Shown here: positions 30,749 to 36,537 of the stretch, in pieces
Layout: every line of letters begins with the position of its first letter
How positions within the stretch are numbered: the stretch's first letter is position 1
Source: Candidatus Parcubacteria bacterium
GTDB lineage: Bacteria > Patescibacteriota > Patescibacteriia > Patescibacteriales > UBA12075
Direction: 5' to 3'
DNA length: 36,537 nt
Assembly: GCA_023137275.1 (NCBI GenBank)
Contig: JAGLPO010000075.1
Coordinates: 1-36,537 of the forward strand
Made by a program: the position numbers and the translations under genes
Notes under the pieces: generated by a model
Seen by the model: the letters and a program-made list of their open reading frames with translations, nothing else
Told to the model about the DNA's origin: nothing
Database searches by the model: none

Positions 30749-32530
30749 TTATTCTACATCGCCCATTTCTTGAAGCTTGATTAACTTAGCATAAAGACCG
30801 CCCTTGCTTTGAGTTAATTCCAAATGACTTCCTTCTTCTACTACCTGCCCTTCTTCTAACACGATAATTTTATTGGCTTTTTTAATAGTACTGAATCTAT
30901 GCGCGATTATTATAACAGTACGCCCCTTGCTAACCTTATCCATTGCTTCTTGTATTAATTTTTCACTGTAGCTATCCAGATTACTGGTAGCTTCATCAAA
31001 AATTAATATCTTTGGATTAGCCAATATTGCCCTGGCAATACCAATACGCTGACGCTGTCCGTCTGAGAGCTTAACTCCTCTTTCCCCTACTTCAGTATTA
31101 TATTTTTCGCTTAATTTAAGTATAAATTCTTCTGCGTTTGCGATTCGAGCGGCTGCCTGAACCTCTTTAAAACTAGCCTTAGGACGAGCATAGCAAATAT
31201 TATCTTTAACACTAGAATTAAAAATCTCCACCTCTTGTGGAACAATAGCTACAAACTTCCTGTAAGCATACAAATCATAATCAGTTAATTTTTTATTATC
31301 TATTAATATCTGCCCTTTTTGCGGATCATAATGCCGGTATATCATTCGCGCAACAGTAGTTTTTCCTCCGCCAGAAGGTCCTACTAAAGCGGTTATACAC
31401 CCGGAATTAATTTTGATATTAACATTATTAAGAGCTTTATTCTTTGCATCATCATAAGTATAGTTTACTTCTTGAAACTCTATTTGTCCAACAATTTTTT
31501 TCGGTTTTAACCCTTTATGAGGATTAATAATATCAGTTGTTTGCTCTGTTACGGATATAAACCTATTTACAGCAATATTACCTTCTTCAATTCGATCATA
31601 AAAACGCGACAAACGATACAAGGAAAAATATGATTTTTCCGACAAAGTAACCACAAAAACTAATGTACCTATTGTTACTGCGCCACGGCAGACAAGATAT
31701 ACGCCCAAAAGAAGTATTACTGCCCGGCCGGCATCAATAATAAAATTTCTATAAATCCAATAATTAAGCAAACGAAACCATTCACAAATTCCTTTGTCAC
31801 GTATATTTTCACGCAGTGTTCTGAATTCTTTGGTTTCTCTTTGCTCCTGAACGAATGACTTTACAGTATTAATATTTATTATTGACTGCCCTAATTTACC
31901 AGAAGCTTCCTCATATTGTTTATATCTTTTTTTTCTAAGAGGGTAAACAACTTTATTTGAATAAACAGTTATAAACACAAAAACTGGAGCAAACATTAAA
32001 AAAGACAAGCCAAAACGCCAATCAACTATAAAAAGCACTAAAAGCGTTATTGATAACTGAATAATTGTCGGCACTACTTCCCAGGAAAGATTACCAATTA
32101 AATCCATAATCTTAGTTATTCCTTTTTCAATTTTTATTATTTTATTCCCGGTATTTTCTTTTTCATGGTAAGTAAGTGACAAATACATTAATTTTTTTTG
32201 AGCCGCTACATTCAAATACGATTCTACTTCAAATATCATCCGAAATATTTTCCGGTCTTTTACATAATGTAACATTGACACGCCCTGTTCGCTTATAAAC
32301 ATAAGTATGGCCAAAATAACAATATTTGTTATCTCAGACGGATCAAAAGCTATTAATTTATCAATTATTACTTTTAGTATATACGGACCAATTAAAGCAA
32401 TTCCCTCTAAAAAAATAGTCACAATCAAAATTCCTTTCATTATTTTTCTGGAAGGCTTAAGAATATTGAACAATTTTGGCCAAAATTCCCGATATTTTAT
32501 TCTTTTTTCCTTAGTTTCATTAAATTTCAT
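30749..32530 (-). CDS. ABC-type exporter (fused membrane and ATPase domains)
   Basis: The 593-aa protein is a half-transporter that dimerises: about six membrane helices in residues 30-310, then an ABC ATPase with Walker A GPSGGGKTT near 385, a Q-loop (AIVPQEVEIFNSSVKDN), signature LSDGQRQRIGIARAI near 487, Walker B ILIFDEATSNLD near 510 and the H-loop IIAHRFSTI. The family includes lipid, peptide and drug exporters such as MsbA; the substrate here is unknown. It sits between murC and murB on the same strand, which suggests a link with cell-wall precursors but may be chance. The start codon lies a few bases behind a terminator-like hairpin, so it may have its own control. Confidence 0.9.
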   Translation of the reverse strand: MKFNETKEKRIKYREFWPKLFNILKPSRKIMKGILIVTIFLEGIALIGPYILKVIIDKLIAFDPSEITNIVILAILMFISEQGVSMLHYVKDRKIFRMIFEVESYLNVAAQKKLMYLSLTYHEKENTGNKIIKIEKGITKIMDLIGNLSWEVVPTIIQLSITLLVLFIVDWRFGLSFLMFAPVFVFITVYSNKVVYPLRKKRYKQYEEASGKLGQSIININTVKSFVQEQRETKEFRTLRENIRDKGICEWFRLLNYWIYRNFIIDAGRAVILLLGVYLVCRGAVTIGTLVFVVTLSEKSYFSLYRLSRFYDRIEEGNIAVNRFISVTEQTTDIINPHKGLKPKKIVGQIEFQEVNYTYDDAKNKALNNVNIKINSGCITALVGPSGGGKTTVARMIYRHYDPQKGQILIDNKKLTDYDLYAYRKFVAIVPQEVEIFNSSVKDNICYARPKASFKEVQAAARIANAEEFILKLSEKYNTEVGERGVKLSDGQRQRIGIARAILANPKILIFDEATSNLDSYSEKLIQEAMDKVSKGRTVIIIAHRFSTIKKANKIIVLEEGQVVEEGSHLELTQSKGGLYAKLIKLQEMGDVE

Positions 32531-32534
32531 GCAT

Positions 32535-32556
32535 AAAAAATCAGGGGTTGTCCCCT
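32535..32556 (-). terminator. Terminator or attenuator between murC and ABC gene
   Basis: On the minus strand AGGGG-ACAA-CCCCT is followed by GATTTTTT, about 50 bases after the murC stop. The hairpin ends only about 5 bases before the ABC gene start, and AAAGGGG within its 5' arm resembles a Shine-Dalgarno sequence, so it could also act as an attenuator. Confidence 0.6.
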
Positions 32557-32605
32557 TTAATTTTTCTTAACCTCTATATATTAATACGTAATGATCAAGT
32601 TTATG

Positions 32606-33196
32606 TTACAAATCCAAAAGCTTATTTCCAACCAAATAAACATCTCCGGCGCCCATAAATACAACAACATCATTACTTCCAATTTCACACTTTAAATAAT
32701 CTGCCACCTCAGCTACTGTTGGAATATATTTAATATTCTGCCGTCTACCGTCTGTTGTCTGCCGTCTAATCTGCTTTAGCAGATCTTTACTGTGAACACC
32801 GCCGTGTTTTTCCCGAGCAGAGCCATAAATATCCAAAACAATCAGTTCATCCGCCTGATTAAAACTCGTGGCAAAATCTTTAAGCAAGGCCCTGGTTCTG
32901 GTAAAAGTGTGAGGCTGAAATACAACAATAATATTTTTACGCGGATATTTCTCCACCGCGGCCGCCAGCGTTGCCTTAACCTCGGTCGGGTGATGGGCAT
33001 AATCATCAATCAAAATCGCGCCGCGATACTCCCCCATCACCTGCATCCGCCTGGCTGTCCCCTGAAAATCCTCCAAATGCGTACGCAATTCATTCAAAGG
33101 CACGTTTAATTCAATCGCGGCCGCAATAACCGCGAGAGCGTTTGAAATGTTATGCCTGCCCATTAGCTGAATCGAGAAATCACCTAATTCACCCAT
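32606..33196 (-). CDS. murC: MurC, C-terminal part (out of frame with N-terminal part)
   Basis: This frame encodes the C-terminal half of UDP-N-acetylmuramate--L-alanine ligase: MGRHNISNALAVIAAAIEL of the central domain end, then DDYAHHPTEVKATLAAA and FQPHTFTRTRALLKDFA of the C-terminal domain. The start ATG at 33196 is only the first in frame; homology clearly continues upstream in this frame to GDYEDGEMGELGDF, and the gene proper begins at 34056. A palindromic element at 33215-33261 separates the halves, and they differ by one base of phase. A second repeat-derived stretch (RRQTTDGRRQ) lies near residue 155. Whether a functional MurC is made depends on whether the frameshift is real. Confidence 0.8.
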   Translation of the reverse strand: MGELGDFSIQLMGRHNISNALAVIAAAIELNVPLNELRTHLEDFQGTARRMQVMGEYRGAILIDDYAHHPTEVKATLAAAVEKYPRKNIIVVFQPHTFTRTRALLKDFATSFNQADELIVLDIYGSAREKHGGVHSKDLLKQIRRQTTDGRRQNIKYIPTVAEVADYLKCEIGSNDVVVFMGAGDVYLVGNKLLDL

Positions 33197-34056
33197 CTCC
33201 CCATCTTCATAATCTCCCCCTCTCCCGTCTGGGAGAGGGGGTCGGGGGGAGAGGGAGGGTTAAGCTTAACCTTAAAATATTGCTTGGCATTCTCAGTTTT
33301 AATATCATAAGCTACGTAATCGGCTGCTTCATCTATCGCGTATGTTATTACCCGGCCACGGCAATTAACATTGGCTGTCTTTTGAATCACTGGATCATCA
33401 AAATTGGCTATCAAAAATCCTTTTTTAGGGATTTTTTTAATAAATTCTATAAACACCTTTCTATATTCATCTTCAGTCTGAAAAAAATCCGGATGATCAT
33501 ATTCAATATTATTAAGAAGCGCGGCTTTAGGCAAATAATATTTTAATTTATTCTGATACTCGTCTGTTTCAACTATAAAATACTCGGATTTACCAACCAA
33601 ACTGCTGTTGTTGAATTGCAATACTTTGGAGCCGACGATCGCGCTGGGCGCGTATCCAGACTTATCCAAAACATAGGCCAGCCAAGCCGTGGTCGTGGTC
33701 TTGCCGTGAGTGCCGGCAACCGCGATACCGTATTTATTCTCAAACAACATTGATAAAGCCTTGGGATAATTAATTACTTTTGTTTTACCGCGCAAAGCAG
33801 CTTCTAATTCAACATTTGTTTCAGGCTTAAAGGCAGTGGAATAAATAATCAAATCAACGTCTTTGGAAATGTTGTTTGCTTTAAATCCATGAAATATTTT
33901 AATTCCTTTATTCTTAAGCGTATCAAAATAAAAATGATCGCCTTCGTCTGATCCGCTTACTTTAATTCCATAGGAATTAAACATCAGAGCCAAAGCAGAA
34001 GTGCCCGCGCCCTCAATGCCGATAATATGCACTTTTTTTATATTTTTTAAATTCAT
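33184..34056 (-). CDS. murC: MurC, N-terminal part (frameshifted after palindromic insert)
   Basis: MurC adds L-Ala to UDP-MurNAc with ATP, the first step of stem-peptide synthesis. This frame holds the N-terminal domain (HIIGIEGAGTSALALMFNSYG, VSGSDEGDHF), the ATP loop GTHGKTTTT near residue 110, and most of the ligase core up to AKQYFKVKLNP. The last about 25 residues (from NPPSPPDPL on) come from an inserted GC-rich palindrome and the frame ends soon after it at 33184; the rest of the enzyme lies in another frame. Adding one base to the C tract would join both parts with a 16-residue insertion (NPPSPPRPPLPDGRGG) and no stop. The start overlaps the murG stop by 4 bases, so the pair is coupled. 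Confidence 0.85.
   Translation of the reverse strand: MNLKNIKKVHIIGIEGAGTSALALMFNSYGIKVSGSDEGDHFYFDTLKNKGIKIFHGFKANNISKDVDLIIYSTAFKPETNVELEAALRGKTKVINYPKALSMLFENKYGIAVAGTHGKTTTTAWLAYVLDKSGYAPSAIVGSKVLQFNNSSLVGKSEYFIVETDEYQNKLKYYLPKAALLNNIEYDHPDFFQTEDEYRKVFIEFIKKIPKKGFLIANFDDPVIQKTANVNCRGRVITYAIDEAADYVAYDIKTENAKQYFKVKLNPPSPPDPLSQTGEGEIMKMGRWVN
33215..33261. repeat. GC-rich palindromic insertion inside murC
   Basis: The 47-base insert carries an 11-bp perfect stem, CCCCCTCTCCC (33216-33226) against GGGAGAGGGGG (33231-33241), followed by TCGGGGGGAGAGGGAGGG. It shares CCCCCTCTCC, the stem and the G tract with the element at 14792-14873. Its composition is unlike the murC sequence on either side, and 47 is not a multiple of three. 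Confidence 0.85.
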
Positions 34057-35156
34057 GTTATTAATTTTTCAATTTGTTCTGTAATTAATAAATTCCCGTC
34101 CGGTTTAATAATTGATTGAATTTCGTTGGAAAAATTTCTTTGTAAAACCTCATTATTTAAAAGTTCGCGGATATTGCCAATAAACACATTAACATCCAGG
34201 TCTTTCTGCTCTAACACGATCGCCGCGTTAGCCGCGGCAAAGATCCGGGCATTATCTTCCTGATGAGAGCCAGGCATGGGAATCAAAATGCTCGGCTTGC
34301 CTAAAAAAGCCAGCTCAGTCAAAGTAGCCATGCCGCAACGGCTAACTACGATACTGGCCGCTGAATAAGCCTTAATAATCCCAAAAGAATCAAGAAATTC
34401 AAAAACACGGTAATTAGGATTGCTCATTTGATGCTCGCGAGCCAACTCGGACATTTTGCCTTTGCCAACAATATGAAGCACTTGGCAAAACTTGGTCAAC
34501 TCAACCAAGGAATTATCCACCAAATCATTTATTGCCTTAGCTCCGGTGCCGCCTCCTATTATCAAAACTACTTTTAAAGAGCTGACTAGCCCGAACTTCT
34601 GGCACGCTTCTCTGGGAGTGATCTTTATGTCTTTAAATTCTCTGCGGATTGAATTCCCCACCCAAATTGCTTTTTTGCCATAATCATCTAATGACCTGGC
34701 AAAAGTAACAGTAACAGTCCTGGCAAATAAAGCCATTAGCCTGTTTGCCAGACCGGGCCGAACATCCTGCTGGTGGATCAAAACCGGTATGCCAAGCAGC
34801 CACGCGGCCCAGACAACCGGCACGCCGACATAAGAGCCGGCGCAGATAACCAGACAGGGCTTTTCTCGGAGTAAAATAAAATATGACTGCCAAAAAGCCA
34901 ATTTTAATTTAAATCCATCAACAATGTTTCGCAGGCTAAAATAACGCCGGAATTTAGCGCTGATTATCGGCCTGAACGCGATCTTTTCCGCCAATACCAT
35001 CTGCTCTTCAACTCCATTTTTAGTCCCCAGCCATAAATAGTTATATTCTTTTTGCTGTCTTTGCAATTCTTCCAAAATACCTAAAAGCGGAGCCACTGAT
35101 CCGGCCGTACCGCCACCGGCAAAGATAATCTTCTTTTTTTTATTTTTATTATTCAT
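34053..35156 (-). CDS. murG: UDP-GlcNAc transferase MurG
   Basis: MurG transfers GlcNAc from UDP-GlcNAc to lipid I at the cytoplasmic face of the membrane, forming lipid II. The 367-aa GT28 protein has the two-domain layout: the first glycine loop at GGGTAGSVAP near residue 14, the hydrophobic ALFARTVTV and WLLGIPVLIHQQDVRPGLANRL region, then IGGGTGAKAINDLV, and the UDP-binding GMATLTELAFLGKPSILIPMPGSHQEDNA near 275-300. One oddity: the family's first loop is usually GGTGGH, but here the His is replaced (GTAGS). The stop overlaps the murC start by 4 bases; ftsW is upstream after a 200-base AT-rich repeat region. Confidence 0.93.
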   Translation of the reverse strand: MNNKNKKKKIIFAGGGTAGSVAPLLGILEELQRQQKEYNYLWLGTKNGVEEQMVLAEKIAFRPIISAKFRRYFSLRNIVDGFKLKLAFWQSYFILLREKPCLVICAGSYVGVPVVWAAWLLGIPVLIHQQDVRPGLANRLMALFARTVTVTFARSLDDYGKKAIWVGNSIRREFKDIKITPREACQKFGLVSSLKVVLIIGGGTGAKAINDLVDNSLVELTKFCQVLHIVGKGKMSELAREHQMSNPNYRVFEFLDSFGIIKAYSAASIVVSRCGMATLTELAFLGKPSILIPMPGSHQEDNARIFAAANAAIVLEQKDLDVNVFIGNIRELLNNEVLQRNFSNEIQSIIKPDGNLLITEQIEKLIT

Positions 35157-35176
35157 AGCTAGATTAATAATTTACA

Positions 35177-35351
35177 AATTTTCAATTTACAATTTCCAAA
35201 CAATTTTCAATTAATTAATTTTATAATTTTCAAACAAGAAAATTTAATAAAATTTCTCTATCATTAAAACATTAATAAATTGATAAATTAATTCATTGTT
35301 TGAAAATTGCTTGTACTCGCTTGACGGGTGAAAATTCGTAAATTGAAAATT
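35177..35351. repeat. AT-rich terminal-inverted-repeat element, empty MITE-like unit
   Basis: AATTTTCAATTTAC (35177-35190) is perfectly inverted as GTAAATTGAAAATT at 35338-35351. More AATTTTCAA/TTGAAAATT words lie inside (for example CAATTTTCAA near 35210 and TTGAAAATTG near 35300). The ends resemble those of the S23 cassette (AATTTTCAATAATCC), but no gene is enclosed. It fills the gap between murG and ftsW, so any murG promoter must be in it or upstream. Confidence 0.65.
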
Positions 35352-35356
35352 AAAAC

Positions 35357-36526
35357 CTATCTGGTCTGCTTGCTTATATTCACCAATATCCCGACTGCGG
35401 CCATTGCCGCCAATATTGCCGAACCGCCATAACTGATAAAAGGCAAAGGCACCCCGGTCATGGGTAAAATATTTATTATCCCGCCAATGTTAATAAGAGC
35501 CTGAATGGTCAGCCAGGAAACAATGCCAATCGCCAATATCCGGCCAAAATCGTCAGGCGCGTTTTTAGCTATCAAATATCCGCGATAAAATAAAAATATA
35601 TAGGCAAAAGTCAATAGGCTACTGATGATCAATCCGGTTTCTTCGGCAATGATCGCGAAAATGGAGTCGCCGCTGACTTCCGGCAAATACATATATTTCT
35701 GTCGACTCTCTCCAATGCCCCGGCCGAATATCCCGCCCGAGCCGACCGCGATCAAAGACTGATTGGTTTGGTAGCAAATGCCCTGTGGATCAATCCCCGG
35801 GTCAAGCATGCATTTAAAGCGATCCAGCTGATAAGGCTTAAACTGCACCATTACTGAAAAAGCCAGAGCGCCAAGAATTACAATAACAACAATATGAGTG
35901 GTTTTGCCGCCGCCGACAAAATAAACGATCAAAGAAGTGATGGCCACGATCGCCAAAGTTCCAATATCGGGCTGAAGCAGCATTAAGCCGGCGATAAGCC
36001 CGAGAACCGCGATAAACGGCCCGATACCGGCCTCCACATCTTCCAACTCCTCTTTTCTGGATTCAAGCCAGGCCGCCAAGTAAAGCAAAAAAGACAATTT
36101 AACAAATTCTGAAGGCTGCAAAGAAAAGCCGAAAATATTTATCCAGCTCCGCGCCTGTCCCCACTGGGCCGAGATGCCGGGAATAAATACCAGAACTAAT
36201 AAAAAAACCGAAAAAACCAAAAAACCAAAAGCGAATTTCCGCCAGTTATGATAATCAATCCGGGCAAAAAACCAAAAAGCGATAATCCCCAAGGTTAAGC
36301 CAAACAGTTGATTTTTAAAATAATAATAAGCATCGCCGAATTTATCATAAGCTACCACTGAAGAAGCGCTGGATAAACTAATAAGTCCAAAAAGGAGTAA
36401 AACGCCGATCACAACCAGCAGCCAGCCATCAGGAGCATGTTCTCCGCGCCTGACTTTTATTATTCTTTGTATTCTTTTTTTTAATGTTTTGTTTCCCACG
36501 AATAAACAACTTACCTTACGCACCAA
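35357..36526 (-). CDS. ftsW: Peptidoglycan polymerase FtsW
   Basis: FtsW is the SEDS-family membrane glycosyltransferase that polymerises lipid II at the septum with a class B penicillin-binding protein. The 389-aa protein has a basic N-terminus and about ten membrane helices; SLSSASSVVAYDKFGDAYYYFKNQL, GFSLQPSEFVKLSFLLYLAAW, LLQPDIGTLAIVA, and TGVPLPFISYGGSA are the conserved SEDS blocks, including the catalytic Asp in QPD. It is the first complete gene at the window's right edge, ahead of murG, in the usual ftsW-murG-murC order. The start at 36526 has no clear ribosome binding site and may be a few codons further on. Confidence 0.93.
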   Translation of the reverse strand: MVRKVSCLFVGNKTLKKRIQRIIKVRRGEHAPDGWLLVVIGVLLLFGLISLSSASSVVAYDKFGDAYYYFKNQLFGLTLGIIAFWFFARIDYHNWRKFAFGFLVFSVFLLVLVFIPGISAQWGQARSWINIFGFSLQPSEFVKLSFLLYLAAWLESRKEELEDVEAGIGPFIAVLGLIAGLMLLQPDIGTLAIVAITSLIVYFVGGGKTTHIVVIVILGALAFSVMVQFKPYQLDRFKCMLDPGIDPQGICYQTNQSLIAVGSGGIFGRGIGESRQKYMYLPEVSGDSIFAIIAEETGLIISSLLTFAYIFLFYRGYLIAKNAPDDFGRILAIGIVSWLTIQALINIGGIINILPMTGVPLPFISYGGSAILAAMAAVGILVNISKQTR

Positions 36527-36537
36527 ACATTTTTACC

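Overview
The window looks like a chromosome segment of a Candidate Phyla Radiation (Patescibacteria/Parcubacteria-like) bacterium. The grounds are inference from gene content: a compact minus-strand block joining a divided dcw cluster (ftsW, murG, murC, murB) to ftsEX, a sigma-region-4/HARE-HTH fusion regulator, a conjugation-type ATPase with a CPR-style membrane partner, a DUF1361 protein and a free-standing S23 four-helix-bundle gene. Base composition is low GC. UGA is used as an ordinary stop. I cannot place it to genus.

Positions 1 to about 12165 look like the right part of an integrated mobile element; its left end is not recognisable and may lie outside the window. A minus-strand run (6590 to 129) encodes a type II restriction-modification system with two different C5-cytosine methyltransferases, a DUF3883-type PD-(D/E)XK nuclease and a Vsr mismatch endonuclease. 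It is followed by an unknown two-gene unit (248-aa soluble and 152-aa membrane protein) and a radical SAM/SPASM peptide maturase with a possible 13-codon Cys-rich peptide in front. A divergent plus-strand part carries an unknown HTH protein (preceded by two perfect DnaA boxes), several very small proteins, an Excalibur-domain lipoprotein and a large serine recombinase. The recombinase reading frame runs into the terminator and 3' half of tRNA-Gln(TTG), the probable integration site. Between the small genes lie about 1.5 kb without genes, made of a cruciform-like AGTACT/TTAGC palindrome cluster and an array of about ten long foldback stems, and then a separate nested hairpin (9946-10091) shaped like a structured RNA.

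Positions 12165 to 36537 are core chromosome. After tRNA-Gln and a peptidase E gene, every protein gene is on the minus strand. In transcription order they are ftsW, murG, murC, an ABC exporter, murB; the sigma-like regulator; a membrane protein and its TraG/HerA-type ATPase; DUF1361 protein; a family 2 glycosyltransferase; the S23 protein; a Ca2+-type P-ATPase; an FtsB/DivIC protein; a membrane-anchored parvulin-like protein; an RlpA-D,D-carboxypeptidase fusion; ftsE and ftsX. tRNA-Gly(CCC) and tRNA-Thr(CGT) sit on the plus strand among them. The common theme is peptidoglycan synthesis, division and the cell surface.

The core is peppered with palindromic or terminal-inverted-repeat insertions. 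The most striking one lies inside murC and puts its two halves out of frame by one base. A related copy with a G tract one base longer lies beside ftsE, so this may be an in-frame 16-residue insertion plus a sequencing error, a programmed frameshift or a real lesion.
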